DNA of 64,000 nt from Alphaproteobacteria bacterium (GCA_030750865.1 JASMHE010000001.1:1-64000), one strand, 5' to 3'; numbered from the stretch's first letter, positions 42,453-52,874 are shown. Notes: generated by a model from the sequence alone, not told the origin. A program made the numbers and translations.

Positions 42453-43829
42453 GTGTCTGAGACAACAGACAAAACAGAAAAAGCCATCATGACCGCGCCA
42501 CGATCTGGTGCGGCGATTGTGTTGCTTGCCGCGTTTGCGCTTCTTTACGGCGGCGCAGGTCTTCTTGCGCCATCTCCGGCTTATGGTTGTGACGGCTCTT
42601 GCGTCCAGACAGAGCATCAGGAAAACGAAGATACCATCACGGAACAGCACGAAGAAACCCGTGAGCACATGACCGAAGAGATGAAAGACCATCAGCTTTG
42701 GTTCACCAGTGATTTCTTTACCAATGTTGTACAGCGCGGCCTGCGCGATATGGCCAATGAAATGAGCGCCATCGCCATGCGCCAGACCCAGACTGTCGGC
42801 ATTTTGATGGATGCCGGCCTTCAGGTCGAACAGCAGCGCCTTCTGCGCGGATTAGAAGCCCGCGCCCATAAAGAATATTCACCAAGCGCGTCCATGTGTG
42901 TGTTCGGCACCGCCACGGAAAGCATTGCCGCCTCACAACGGAAAGCAGAACTGACACAAGCCGTAATGGCCACACATGCCCTAAACCGTCAGACAGGGCA
43001 TCGCGGGACCAGCGCCGAAAACGGCAAAAGCCGCGACCGTCTCAACCGCCTGCAATCTTTCCGCAAACATTATTGTGATGACCGCATGAATAGCGGCATG
43101 ACACAAGGCGGCCGCATCTGTGAAACCAGCGGCGCTTCAAAAAATATCAACAAAGACATCAATTTTGTGGATGCCATCGATAGCCGCAAAACATTGAATA
43201 TCAACTTTGACGACGACGCCGTCACGGATGATGAAACCAACGTGATTACGCTGGGTAATTATCTGTTCGGTCATGACGTGTTCGACTCCATTTCATCCGA
43301 AGTGCTCAATGACACCAATTCTATGGACGAAATTATTGATATGCGCGGCGTATTGGCCAAACGCTCTGTCGCGCGGAATAGTTACGATGCGATTGTCGGC
43401 CTGAAAAGTGCGGGCGGACAAGCCGCCGATATGGTCTTGCCGCGTCTTGCTTCCATCTTGAAAACACTCGGCCTCAGCGAAGAGGACGCCAATCTCTACC
43501 TTATCGGCTATAAAGACACAAACGGCGATTCAAGCGGATCGTTCGCGCACGGGCCAAGCTATTACGCACAGCTCGATATTCTGGCCCAGAAAATTTACCA
43601 AAGCCCGTCTTTCTATATTGACCTCTATGACAAACCGGCCAATGTGGACCGCAAAAATGTCGCCATGCAGGCCATCGGTTTGATGCTTGACCGCGAAGCC
43701 TATAAAAGTGAGCTACGGTCCGAAAGTGTCATTTCTGTCCTGCTGGAAATGGAAGTCATGGGACTACAGGATGACGTACGCAACCGTCTGAACGCCTTGA
43801 ACGAACAAGACGAGGTGGCCGAAGAATGA
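42453..43829 (+). CDS. Exported protein of unknown paralogous family, copy 3
   Basis: A 458-residue paralogue starting at GTG 42453, chosen for the AAGGAG 6 nt upstream; a TTG at 42432 is also in frame. The export signal is IVLLAAFALLYGGAGLLAPS, then YGCDGSCVQTEHQENEDTIT with a Cys-x3-Cys pair at the mature end. Core motifs are SAIAMRQTQTVGILMDAGLQ, HKEYSPSASMCVFGT, YCDDRMNSGMTQGGRIC, DINFVDAIDSRKTLNINFDD, GVLAKRSVARNSYDAIVGLK, PSYYAQLDILAQKIYQSPSF and LYDKPANVDRK. Its stop overlaps the start of copy 4 (ATGA), indicating translational coupling. Function is unknown. Confidence 0.85.
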   Translation: MSETTDKTEKAIMTAPRSGAAIVLLAAFALLYGGAGLLAPSPAYGCDGSCVQTEHQENEDTITEQHEETREHMTEEMKDHQLWFTSDFFTNVVQRGLRDMANEMSAIAMRQTQTVGILMDAGLQVEQQRLLRGLEARAHKEYSPSASMCVFGTATESIAASQRKAELTQAVMATHALNRQTGHRGTSAENGKSRDRLNRLQSFRKHYCDDRMNSGMTQGGRICETSGASKNINKDINFVDAIDSRKTLNINFDDDAVTDDETNVITLGNYLFGHDVFDSISSEVLNDTNSMDEIIDMRGVLAKRSVARNSYDAIVGLKSAGGQAADMVLPRLASILKTLGLSEEDANLYLIGYKDTNGDSSGSFAHGPSYYAQLDILAQKIYQSPSFYIDLYDKPANVDRKNVAMQAIGLMLDREAYKSELRSESVISVLLEMEVMGLQDDVRNRLNALNEQDEVAEE

Positions 43830-45334
43830 TACGTATATCCCTTCCCATTCTGGCACTCTTATTCATGCTGAGCTTTTTCACAACGTCCGGCATCGTCACG
43901 AACAAAGCCGAAGCCTTTGTCTGTAGCTGTAACTGTTGTGATTGCTGTCTGTGTTCACCGATACAACACATGACAAGCTCAGCCGCCGTACAAGTTGCCA
44001 ACCAGCGCCTGCGTATGCAGATTTTCGGTAATGTCGGCAGCCCGGGTTCCGCAAGCCTCTGGAGTAATGTGGGTAACGGCGCAATCGGCGATTACCAGGC
44101 CTTCCTGATTGGCGACATTCTTGAGGACGAAGTATTTCCGGCCTTGCGACGCATGACGACCGAACTGACGTCCGCCGGAATCAATCATGCCGGCATTATC
44201 GGCCGATTGATTGACGCGCAGACCCAAATTGACACCCAGCGCGTTCATGCAAGTCTTGCCGCACAAGCCCATAAAGATTACCACCCAAGCGCCTCTGTCT
44301 GTGTGTTTGGCACGGCAACCAAAGCGCTGACAATGGCCGAAGAAAACACAAAACTGACACAAAGCGTGCTGTCACGTTATCAGTTAAACCGCCTGACAAA
44401 TAATGCGGATTCCGCCGCATCACAGGGCTATCACGAAGAAAAAGTCGGTCTGGCCGGATCGGCAACCGGACGCCTTGAAACTTTTATCCGCAATTTCTGT
44501 AACCCGAATGATATGAACCGCCTACAAAGCACCGAAGCCATCGGCGGCAATTTCACCGGTCTTGGCTTGATGTGCGGCGATCTTGAAAACCGCGATACAC
44601 CCATTTTGGTCAACAAGGATATTGATTTTACAGGCAGTATCATGAGCCGCCGCACCATTGATCTGGACTTCATGGCCACTGAATTACCCGAAAGCGGCGC
44701 AGACAGCTCGTTCCCGTCTGCCATTGTCGAAGAAGAAGGCAAACCGAATGCCGGTATTGAAGTGTTCCAGATGTCGAGCTATCTGTTCGGCCACGAAGTG
44801 GACAACAAAATCACGGCTGAAACCCTGTCCGATCCGTCAAAGGCGCGCGAATTTCTTGATAAACGGTCATGGATCGCCAAACGCTCTGTTGCAACCAATA
44901 GCTTTAACGCGATTGTGGCGTTGAAAACACGCGGATCATCATCGGAAATTGACGGCTATGACGGGCCGGGATACGCGGATGCCAATTACGAATATATTGC
45001 CAACCTGCTCGTAGAGCTGGGTCTGGAAGACGAAGACATCGCCAAATATCTTGGTACCGAAGACGGTAATAAAGCCATCAGCTATTTCGCGCAAATGGAA
45101 ATTCTGGCGAAAAAGATTTATCAACGCCCGTCTTTCTATGTCGATCTGTATGACAAACCGGAAAATGTGAAACGTAAAATTGTCGCGATGCAGGCTATCG
45201 GTTTGATGCTCGACCGCGAGATTCAGGAAAGCCACGCCCGCAGCGAAGCCTTGCTGGCACAATTACTGGAAATCAGAAACACACGCCTGCAAAAAGAACT
45301 CAATACAAAAATTGACGGGATAACAGGACAATAA
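43826..45334 (+). CDS. Exported protein of unknown paralogous family, copy 4 (cysteine-rich N-terminus)
   Basis: A 502-residue paralogue, the longest of the five. The signal peptide is ISLPILALLFMLSFFTTSG, and the mature N-terminus has seven cysteines within 13 residues (CSCNCCDCCLC), far more than its relatives. This could make inter-subunit disulfides or bind metal. Core motifs are TSAGINHAGIIGRLIDAQTQ, HKDYHPSASVCVFGT, FCNPNDM...MCGDLENR (with a longer loop between the cysteines), DIDFTGSIMSRRTIDLDF, SWIAKRSVATNSFNAIVALK, ISYFAQMEILAKKIYQRPSF and LYDKPENVKRK. It overlaps copy 3 by four bases and is followed by copy 5 after one base. Function is unknown. Confidence 0.85.
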   Translation: MIRISLPILALLFMLSFFTTSGIVTNKAEAFVCSCNCCDCCLCSPIQHMTSSAAVQVANQRLRMQIFGNVGSPGSASLWSNVGNGAIGDYQAFLIGDILEDEVFPALRRMTTELTSAGINHAGIIGRLIDAQTQIDTQRVHASLAAQAHKDYHPSASVCVFGTATKALTMAEENTKLTQSVLSRYQLNRLTNNADSAASQGYHEEKVGLAGSATGRLETFIRNFCNPNDMNRLQSTEAIGGNFTGLGLMCGDLENRDTPILVNKDIDFTGSIMSRRTIDLDFMATELPESGADSSFPSAIVEEEGKPNAGIEVFQMSSYLFGHEVDNKITAETLSDPSKAREFLDKRSWIAKRSVATNSFNAIVALKTRGSSSEIDGYDGPGYADANYEYIANLLVELGLEDEDIAKYLGTEDGNKAISYFAQMEILAKKIYQRPSFYVDLYDKPENVKRKIVAMQAIGLMLDREIQESHARSEALLAQLLEIRNTRLQKELNTKIDGITGQ

Positions 45335-45335
45335 C

Positions 45336-46673
45336 ATGGATAAAACGACGCATATCACAGACTGTCACAACCGCCTGACCGGCCTCATGCCGCGCGGCGT
45401 GTACGGTGTCATGCGCTCATGTCTGACCATGTGCCTGACTGTCTTTATGATGGCCGCACTCGGCCTGTCTATGACCGCTGCCGTTTCCGCACCTGCGCAC
45501 GCCGATACACTCTCGCTTGACGATTCCGGCCATAAAAATACCGTCGAACAAAATGTCGAAGATACATGGATTGACGGCATGAAGCGCATGAGCCGCCAGC
45601 TCAGCGCCAATGTGATGCAACAGGCCTTTGCCATCGGCACATTCATTGATGCGCGCCAGCAAATCAGAACACAGCGCGATATCAACCGCCTGACGGCACA
45701 AGCGCATAAACGCTATTCACCCAGCCCGCAAATGTGCGTGTTCGGGTCCAACGTCAAGGGGCTTGCCGATGCCGAAAGCAGTGGCGATGTGAACGCGATG
45801 ATCCTGAATGAAATCATGATGCGCCGTGAAAGCCTGTTCCAGAGCGTCGATAATCTGGAAGAGACAGATGAAAGCAGCAAAGTCGAAACCGCCAGTTCAC
45901 AAGGGATGCTGAGTGATTATGCCCTGCGGTTCGAAAAATTCCGCAAAACCTATTGTAATCCCGACGATCATGGCGGCGAAATTGAAGACCTCTGCAATTC
46001 CGAAGAAAATGAAACACTGCAAAAACGCGCGAACAAAGATATCAGCTTTACGCACACCGTTGATTTGCCGCAAACGCTGGATATTGATTTCACAGACGAC
46101 ACCATGACCGACGACGAAGATGATGTACTGGCGCTGGGACGTAATCTGTTCGCATCACGCCTGTTTAATCCGGTGCAGCTGTCACTGCTGGAACAGGAAC
46201 AAGCGATGAATGACTTCATTGATATGCGGTCCGTACAAGCCGTGCGCAGTGTGGCACGTAACAGTTACACGGAAATTGTCGGTATGAAGTCTGCCTCCGA
46301 TACAACCACGGTCGAGTTCATGAAAAGCATTCTGCAATCACTGGGCGGCGACCAGCTTGAAGAAGACGATCTGGAACGTTTCATGACCGAAAATCCGAGC
46401 TATTTCGCCCAAATGGACATTCTGACAAGCAAATTATATCAAAACCCGCAATTCTACATTAACCTGTATGATAAGCCGGAAAATGTGAAACGGGCGTCAG
46501 TCGCGCTGAAAGCGTTTGAATTGATGCAAAACCGCGACCGTTATGAATCTGCAACACGCCGCGAGATGATGATTGCGCTGCTCCTTGAAATGCGACTCCG
46601 CGAAGCACAGGAAGAGCTGAACAACGAAATCTTCGGTGCGATGGCCTCATATGTCGGTACGCCGCTGCGCTAA
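45336..46673 (+). CDS. Exported protein of unknown paralogous family, copy 5 (no N-terminal cysteines)
   Basis: A 445-residue paralogue starting one base after the copy 4 stop, with AGGA about 9 nt before the ATG. The export signal is MCLTVFMMAALGLSMTAAVS, cleavage near APAHA. Unlike the other four, the mature N-terminus lacks cysteines (DTLSLDDSGHKNTVEQ) and the Glu/His helix is shorter. Core motifs remain: SANVMQQAFAIGTFIDARQQ, HKRYSPSPQMCVFGS, YCNPDDHGGEIEDLC, DISFTHTVDLPQTLDIDFTD, RSVQAVRSVARNSYTEIVGM, PSYFAQMDILTSKLYQNPQF and LYDKPENVKRA. It is the last gene of the array. Function is unknown. Confidence 0.85.
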   Translation: MDKTTHITDCHNRLTGLMPRGVYGVMRSCLTMCLTVFMMAALGLSMTAAVSAPAHADTLSLDDSGHKNTVEQNVEDTWIDGMKRMSRQLSANVMQQAFAIGTFIDARQQIRTQRDINRLTAQAHKRYSPSPQMCVFGSNVKGLADAESSGDVNAMILNEIMMRRESLFQSVDNLEETDESSKVETASSQGMLSDYALRFEKFRKTYCNPDDHGGEIEDLCNSEENETLQKRANKDISFTHTVDLPQTLDIDFTDDTMTDDEDDVLALGRNLFASRLFNPVQLSLLEQEQAMNDFIDMRSVQAVRSVARNSYTEIVGMKSASDTTTVEFMKSILQSLGGDQLEEDDLERFMTENPSYFAQMDILTSKLYQNPQFYINLYDKPENVKRASVALKAFELMQNRDRYESATRREMMIALLLEMRLREAQEELNNEIFGAMASYVGTPLR

Positions 46674-46804
46674 TCATACGGCACGCGCCGCGACACCCAC
46701 ACATATATATGACGGGTATGACGGGCCCGCAGATAACAGCCAACGCGGCACGCGCCTTACGCCGCTTTATTCTACCACCTCATTTTTCCTGAAAAAACAT
46801 CTAT

Positions 46805-46840
46805 AAACCGCCTTAAACGCGGTTTGGCACGCCGTTTGCA
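46805..46840 (+). promoter_or_regulatory. Sigma-54 promoter of flgK-flgL with adjoining inverted repeat
   Basis: TGGCAC (46825-46830), 5 nt, TTGCA (46836-46840) fits the -24/-12 consensus TGGCACG-N4-TTGCA exactly. It lies 59 nt before the flgK start. An inverted repeat AAACCGC/GCGGTTT (46805-46811 and 46819-46825) abuts and overlaps the -24 box. It may be an operator or part of a weak terminator for the preceding array. Confidence 0.82.
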
Positions 46841-46898
46841 TCTCTTTTCCCGAGATTTGTCTGTCAAAAGACACTGAAAAAAGGAAAAAGAGGTTAAA

Positions 46899-49247
46899 AT
46901 GGGTCTGAACGGCTTGGACATTGCCCTTTCCGGGCTTAACATTGCGCAAAGGCAGATGGATGTTATATCAACAAACATCGCAAATGCCTCGACACCGGGC
47001 TATACACGGAAAATTTTGCCGCAGGAGGCACAATCTTCCCGGGAACAGGTCATCGGTGTACGGCCGGGCCAGTTGGTGCGCAGTGTCAATATGAACCTTG
47101 CCCGCGACTTCTGGTCGCAGGTCAGCACCGTCAGCAGCGCTGATGTCAAAGTCCAATATCTTGAGAAAATCCAGCAATTCCACGGCGCGCCGGAACAGGA
47201 AGTCTCTATTTCCGCCGAACTGTCGGAACTGCGCGATGATTTTGCCGCCCTATCGGATACACCATCCGACACATTCCTGATGAAAAGCGCGCTAAATCAG
47301 GCCGAAGTGATTGTCGATAAGATCAATAATTTCGAAAATCTGATTTCCCAGATGCGCAACGATACACAAGATGATATGACGCAAACGATTGATTCCATCA
47401 ATGCACGCTTGCAGGAAATCGCCGAGATCAATCAGGATATCAAGGTCAATACCATTTCAGGCCGTTCCATCGCAACACTGCAAGACAGACGCGATGTGGC
47501 GATTGAAAAACTCTCCGAAGATATCGAAATCGACTTCTTTACGCGCGGAGACGGCGTGATGGTCGTGCAAACCAATAATGGCCGCGAACTGGTCAGTGAA
47601 AATGCCGAAACCGTTACGTTTTCACCGATCAGAGCAGGCCCCGAAGCCGCATATCCCAGCGGGCTGAGCGGTATTTATGTCGGTGATCCGCAAAAAGATG
47701 CCGATGCCACAGACATCACAACCAGCAGCATCGGCGGCAAGCTTGGCGGGTTGATCGAACTACGCGATGAAATTTTGCCCGAACAACAGGCCATGCTGGA
47801 TGAAACCGCCTATCAATTGGCGCGCCGCTTTGACATGCAGGGCTTACGCCTGTTCACAGACTCGGCCGGACAAATCCCAAGTAACGCCGCCCCCGATTCG
47901 TCCACTGAACCGCCGACGGCCGTTGAGTATGTCGGGTTTTCAGCCGAAATTCGTATTAATCAGGCGATTTTGGATGACAATACCCTGATCCAGTCCGGCA
48001 CGGCCGATACCGCATTGGAAGTGCAGGACGGCTCGAACGAAGTGCTGCGCCGTATTGTGGAATTTGCCTTCAGCGACACAGAAGTGCAAACCGCAACGGG
48101 CAATGTCGATCTGCGCACATCCGGCAATACATTACAGGATGTGATCGGCATTTATTCCCGTAACGAAGTTAAAACATCGCTAAATCTGACCGATTTTGCC
48201 GATTTCGACGAAGTGATTTCCGCTGCAGGCGGGTTGCTGGACGATCCGAACGACCAGTTTGAAATCACCTTCACCGATCCCGATATGGAAGGACCGCCGG
48301 TCAACGCAACACCGAAAACCATTACCATCAATCTGTCCGCCACATCTGGCTTTACCGGTAATAATGCGGGCGAACAGCTGATGAACCAGATTAACGGCCG
48401 CCTGTCTTCCGCACCGGCCATTGATACAGCCTGGGATGCCAGCGCATCGCTGAACAGTGCAGGGCAGCTTGTGATTGAATCACGCGGTAATATCGAAATG
48501 GACGGCAATATCACAAACGGGGCGGGCGATGACGGCCTGAATTTCCTCGGCCTGTCATCCGGCACATTCGAAGCCGAAGACCCGTATATTGATATTCAGG
48601 TCGGCAATGATCCGGTCCAGCGCATCACGATCAGCCCGACCGATACGGAAACCGATCTGTATGACAAATTGCATTATGACGGCACGGCAGGCGACGAAGG
48701 CGTGCCCGGCCTTGCGGTCAGCAACGATCTGACCGATGGCAGCGGCAACGGCTTTTTAATGATCCGCCCCGGTGAAAATTACGATGCCCCCGTTTATGGC
48801 GGCGATATGCGTATCATCGGCAGTGATTTTACAACATCGGGAGGGGTCGGCATCGTTGAATCCCTGTTCGGCGACGCACTGCCCATCGAAACGCACAGCT
48901 ATCAATCCGAAACCACGGCAGGGTCAGGCGAATATGTCACCTTCCGCACGGAAAATCTGGGACCGGATGCAAACGTGAACACAGGCATTGTCAGCTCCTC
49001 GAGCATTATTGACTATGCCCAGAAAATGATTAACCGCCAATCCGAAGAGGTCAATGTCGCAAAAACACGTTCGGATGACGAAGGCGCGTTCCGCGATCTG
49101 TTGCAAGAAACATTATTAAACGAAACAGCCGTCAACATCGAAGAAGAACTGGCCAGTCTGATCCGTATCCAGACCGCCTTTTCCGCTGCCTCGCGTGTTG
49201 TCGCGGCGATTGAAGAAGAATTCCGCGAATTCCTGAACGCAATCTAA
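46899..49247 (+). CDS. flgK: Flagellar hook-associated protein 1
   Basis: A 782-residue protein that joins the flagellar hook to the filament, exported by the flagellar type III apparatus. The N-terminus has the rod/hook signature GLNGLDIALSGLNIAQRQMD and NIANASTPGYTRK. The C-terminus has QEEVN-type heptads (RQSEEVNVAKTRSDDEGAF, IRIQTAFSAASRVVAAIEEE) as in FlgK. It is longer than the enteric protein (547) because of a variable middle domain of about 250 residues, which is usual for alphaproteobacteria. AGAGG precedes the ATG. flgL follows 46 nt later, and a sigma-54 promoter precedes, as for late flagellar genes in Caulobacter. Confidence 0.94.
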   Translation: MGLNGLDIALSGLNIAQRQMDVISTNIANASTPGYTRKILPQEAQSSREQVIGVRPGQLVRSVNMNLARDFWSQVSTVSSADVKVQYLEKIQQFHGAPEQEVSISAELSELRDDFAALSDTPSDTFLMKSALNQAEVIVDKINNFENLISQMRNDTQDDMTQTIDSINARLQEIAEINQDIKVNTISGRSIATLQDRRDVAIEKLSEDIEIDFFTRGDGVMVVQTNNGRELVSENAETVTFSPIRAGPEAAYPSGLSGIYVGDPQKDADATDITTSSIGGKLGGLIELRDEILPEQQAMLDETAYQLARRFDMQGLRLFTDSAGQIPSNAAPDSSTEPPTAVEYVGFSAEIRINQAILDDNTLIQSGTADTALEVQDGSNEVLRRIVEFAFSDTEVQTATGNVDLRTSGNTLQDVIGIYSRNEVKTSLNLTDFADFDEVISAAGGLLDDPNDQFEITFTDPDMEGPPVNATPKTITINLSATSGFTGNNAGEQLMNQINGRLSSAPAIDTAWDASASLNSAGQLVIESRGNIEMDGNITNGAGDDGLNFLGLSSGTFEAEDPYIDIQVGNDPVQRITISPTDTETDLYDKLHYDGTAGDEGVPGLAVSNDLTDGSGNGFLMIRPGENYDAPVYGGDMRIIGSDFTTSGGVGIVESLFGDALPIETHSYQSETTAGSGEYVTFRTENLGPDANVNTGIVSSSSIIDYAQKMINRQSEEVNVAKTRSDDEGAFRDLLQETLLNETAVNIEEELASLIRIQTAFSAASRVVAAIEEEFREFLNAI

Positions 49248-49293
49248 CCAAAGCGCAATCAAGGAAGACGCATAAAAAAAGGAGAATGAAACC

Positions 49294-50373
49294 ATGACAG
49301 GTATCGCAACACTGACACAGACAACGCAGCAAATTCAGCAACTGAAAACGCTGCAAACAAGTCTTGCCGATTACCAGCGGCAACTGGCCAGCGGCAAAAA
49401 AGCCAAAGTCTATTCCGATCTGGGCCGTGATGTGCTGACCTCGCAACGGGCCCGTGCCGACGGCAAGAAACTAGACACTTATCTGTATAATATCGACATT
49501 GCCGAGTTCCGCATGGAACAAATGAGCAATGCAATCACGGAAATACAAACACAGTCTAAATTGCTGCATAACGGCATGGTCAACCAGACACAGGCCGGTG
49601 ATGTCGAACTGGACACAATGGCGCCGCTTGCCTCGAATATTCGCGGCTTTATGGAAGATTTGCTGAACATTCAGGACGGCGACCGTTACCTGTTCGCCGG
49701 GGCCGATACCTCCAACAAACCGCTGGATTTGTCCGGCGGGCTTGATGCCTTTGTCGGCGGCCAGATCAGCGACTGGATCGACGGCACAATTGACACCGAT
49801 ACCCTCATCAGCAATTACAAAGACCGTGACGTGCTGGATGATACCACGATCGGATATTCAACCACCTTATCCAACGGCACAACCCGCAATGCGAGTGTCC
49901 GTGTCGGCGATACAGCCGAAATTGATTACACAACACTGGCCAACAGTGAACCGATGCGCGATGTACTGGTCATTTCCACCATGATCATGGAACTGGATGC
50001 ACAGCTGGATAAAACAACGCTGGATGAAGGCGATCTGCCGTCGGATTTCACAACCGCCCCCGGTTCAACAGCCGAAGAACAAGGCAATAACTTTTCCGAA
50101 CTGTATATTGATCTGAAAAACCGTCTGCAAAATGCCCTCGACGGGATGGATGATGAAATCTTCAACCTGACCAACGCCCAGCTTCAAACCGGCGAACGCA
50201 AAGAAGACCTGAAATTCGACCGCAGCATTTTGCAAGAACAGGTCGATAATGTCGAAAATGCGGATATGGCCGAAGTCGCCCTGAACCTGAGCCTGCTGCA
50301 AACCCAGCTCGAAGCGTCATACAGCGTCACAGCTTCGGTCAACCGCATCAGTCTGGTGAACTTCCTGTCATAA
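49294..50373 (+). CDS. flgL: Flagellar hook-associated protein 3
   Basis: A 359-residue flagellin-like junction protein that sits between FlgK and the filament. The N-terminal helix has IQQLKTLQTSLADYQRQLAS and GKKAKVYSDLG, and the C-terminus has LNLSLLQTQLEASYSVTASV, the coiled-coil ends shared with flagellin. The family motif GDRYLFAGADTSNKPLD is present. GGAG lies 8 nt before the ATG. It is in one operon with flgK. No flagellin gene is adjacent. Confidence 0.92.
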   Translation: MTGIATLTQTTQQIQQLKTLQTSLADYQRQLASGKKAKVYSDLGRDVLTSQRARADGKKLDTYLYNIDIAEFRMEQMSNAITEIQTQSKLLHNGMVNQTQAGDVELDTMAPLASNIRGFMEDLLNIQDGDRYLFAGADTSNKPLDLSGGLDAFVGGQISDWIDGTIDTDTLISNYKDRDVLDDTTIGYSTTLSNGTTRNASVRVGDTAEIDYTTLANSEPMRDVLVISTMIMELDAQLDKTTLDEGDLPSDFTTAPGSTAEEQGNNFSELYIDLKNRLQNALDGMDDEIFNLTNAQLQTGERKEDLKFDRSILQEQVDNVENADMAEVALNLSLLQTQLEASYSVTASVNRISLVNFLS

Positions 50374-50643
50374 CGCAATATCACCCCCCCTGAAATACAC
50401 GCCTTCCAGTATGACGGGAACATGACGGAGAAAACCACCGTCCAGTCACCGAAAAAGGCGGCCTGCAGGCACGATCCACCCGCAAACATACCGGAAATAC
50501 GGCTTTTTTCGGCATAATCGAGCCACAGGCCATGTTTATAGCCGATATACGATTATTTTGTTCCATCTCGCCCGTAAATCATGTATGACTGCGGGCGTTA
50601 AACATTTTGCACTGCGCAAAACCGAACAATATTGAGAGTATTT

Positions 50644-52485
50644 ATGGAAGAATTAAGAAATATCGCCATCATCGCCCACGTTGACCACGGGAAAACGACC
50701 CTGATCGACTCGATCCTGATGCAAAGCGGCATGTTCCGTGACAATGAATCAACGGCCGAACGTATGATGGACAGCAACGACCTTGAAAAAGAACGCGGCA
50801 TTACCATTCTGGCCAAATGTACATCCGTGAAATGGACGCAGGACAATCACGATGTCCGCGTGAACATCATCGACACACCCGGCCACGCTGATTTCGGCGG
50901 TGAAGTCGAACGCGTACTGGGCATGGCAGACGGTGTCATTTTGCTGACCGATGCCGCCGAAGGACCGATGCCACAAACAAAATTCGTGCTCGGCAAAGCG
51001 TTGAAACAAGGCTTGCGCCCGATTGTTGTTATTAACAAAATTGACCGTCCCGACGGTCGCCCCGAAGAAGTGATCGACGAAGTGTTCGACCTGTTTGTAT
51101 CCCTTGATGCCACAGACGAACAGCTCGACTTCCCGATTCTGTACGCCGCAGGGCGTGACGGCTGGGCCACACGCGAACTGGATGATCCGCGCGAAAATCT
51201 GCACCCGCTGATGGATGTGGTGATCGAACACGTTCCCCAGCCCAATGTCGAAGATGAAGACAAGCCGTTTGCAATGCTGGCGACCTTGCTGGATAGTGAC
51301 CCGTATCTTGGCCGCTGTCTGACCGGCCGCGTCATGAGTGGCAAGGCATCAATCAACCAGAACGTCAAAGCCATGCGCCTTGATAAATCCATCGCCGAAA
51401 CAGGCCGCCTGACAAAATTGCTGAAATTCGAAGGCACAGACCGCGTACCGTCCGACACGGTCCGCGCAGGTGATATCATCTGTATTGCCGGTCTGACGGA
51501 CGCCTCTGTGGCCGACACGATTTGCGATCCGTCTGTCAGCGAACCGGTGCAATCCACACCGATCGACCCGCCGACAATGGCGATTAATATCTCGGTCAAT
51601 GACAGCCCGTTCGCCGGACGCGAAGGGTCCAAAGTCACATCAACCATGATCCGTGACCGTTTGCTGGCCGAAGCCGAAACAAATGTTGCCATCACGTTCA
51701 GCGAAAGCACAAATAAGGATTCATTTGAAATCGGCGGACGCGGTGAATTGCAGCTCGGCGTCCTGATTGAAACAATGCGCCGCGAAGGGTTTGAAATGAC
51801 TGTTTCACGCCCGAAAGTGCTGTTCCAACAGGATGATGCAGGCAACCGTCTTGAACCCGTCGAAGAAGTCACCATCGATGTGGACGAAGAATATTCAAGC
51901 ACCGTCGTTGATAAAATGAACCAGCGCAAAGCCGAAATGGTCGATATGCGCAGTTCCGGCAGCGGCAAAACACGCATCGTGTTTCATGCCCCTTCACGCG
52001 GTCTGATCGGTTATCAATCACGCTTTTTGACCGACACGCGCGGCACAGGTGTGATGAACCGCGTCTTCCACGGCTATATCCCGTATAAAGGCGAAATCAA
52101 AGGCCGCCACAACGGCACACTGATTTCAAACGGTCAGGGCGAAGCCGTTGCGTTCGCGCTGTATAATCTGCAGGAACGCGGTACAATCTTTGTCGAACAC
52201 CAGACACCTGTTTACGAAGGCATGATCATCGGTGAAAACAGCCGTGAAAACGATCTGGAAGTCAACGTACTCAAAGGCAAAAAACTGACCAATATGCGCG
52301 CATCAGGCACAGACGAAAATATCGTGCTGACACCGCCACGTAAGATGAGCCTCGAAGATATGATGTCCTATATCAACGAAGACGAATTGATGGAAGTCAC
52401 GCCGACATCCTTGCGCCTGCGCAAAAAATATCTGTGCCCGAACGAACGCAAACGTCACAACAAAAATAAAGACGAAGCAGCGTAA
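50644..52485 (+). CDS. typA: Ribosome-associated translational GTPase TypA/BipA
   Basis: A 613-residue GTPase of the EF-G family that acts on the ribosome under stress and low temperature. The GTPase domain has G1 AHVDHGKT, G2 RGITI, G3 [15 protein letters not shown] and G4 NKID. Domain V and the C-terminal domain specific to BipA include [19 protein letters not shown] and the end [15 protein letters not shown]. Length matches the family (about 605-615). The start at 50644 is the conserved [16 protein letters not shown]; an in-frame upstream codon at 50632 is not needed. It appears monocistronic. Confidence 0.97.
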   Translation: MEELRNIAIIAHVDHGKTTLIDSILMQSGMFRDNESTAERMMDSNDLEKERGITILAKCTSVKWTQDNHDVRVNIIDTPGHADFGGEVERVLGMADGVILLTDAAEGPMPQTKFVLGKALKQGLRPIVVINKIDRPDGRPEEVIDEVFDLFVSLDATDEQLDFPILYAAGRDGWATRELDDPRENLHPLMDVVIEHVPQPNVEDEDKPFAMLATLLDSDPYLGRCLTGRVMSGKASINQNVKAMRLDKSIAETGRLTKLLKFEGTDRVPSDTVRAGDIICIAGLTDASVADTICDPSVSEPVQSTPIDPPTMAINISVNDSPFAGREGSKVTSTMIRDRLLAEAETNVAITFSESTNKDSFEIGGRGELQLGVLIETMRREGFEMTVSRPKVLFQQDDAGNRLEPVEEVTIDVDEEYSSTVVDKMNQRKAEMVDMRSSGSGKTRIVFHAPSRGLIGYQSRFLTDTRGTGVMNRVFHGYIPYKGEIKGRHNGTLISNGQGEAVAFALYNLQERGTIFVEHQTPVYEGMIIGENSRENDLEVNVLKGKKLTNMRASGTDENIVLTPPRKMSLEDMMSYINEDELMEVTPTSLRLRKKYLCPNERKRHNKNKDEAA

Positions 52486-52784
52486 GCGCGGCAAGCAGAA
52501 GCGCAAGATAAAACGCGGCATAACAAAACGCGCGAAACATAAATATTACGCCAAACGGGCGACCTCACGGCCCTCTTGTCACAGACAGGAACACGCCGTC
52601 CGGCCGCCCGCCGGCACGATAACAAAGCCGGAGTCAATTTTCGCTTGCACTCACAGGGGAAAATCCGTATTTTGCAATTCTCTCTTGCAGGAATGAAGAG
52701 GGTTTGATGTGTAAACCAGCCGTGCCCCGCACGATCAACGCACAGTGACACAAAACAAACCGGTCAACATTCCAACATAAATGT

Positions 52785-52860
52785 GGGGCTGTAGCTCAGC
52801 TGGGAGAGCGCTACACTGGCAGTGTAGAGGTCGGCGGTTCGAGCCCGCTCAGCTCCACCA
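52785..52860 (+). tRNA. tRNA-Ala(GGC)
   Basis: The 76-nt sequence folds into a cloverleaf. The acceptor GGGGCTG pairs with CAGCTCC with one G-U pair. The D-loop contains AGCTCAGCTGGGAGAGC, the anticodon stem-loop is CTACA-CTGGCAG-TGTAG with anticodon GGC (52818-52820), and the T-loop is GGTTCGAGCC. The CCA end is encoded. Confidence 0.97.
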
Positions 52861-52874
52861 TTTTCTTCTTCTTA

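Noticed and set aside
50847-51977. A 376-codon minus-strand frame opposite typA
   Set aside because: Ser/Arg/Pro-rich antisense frame; typA is unambiguous on the plus strand.
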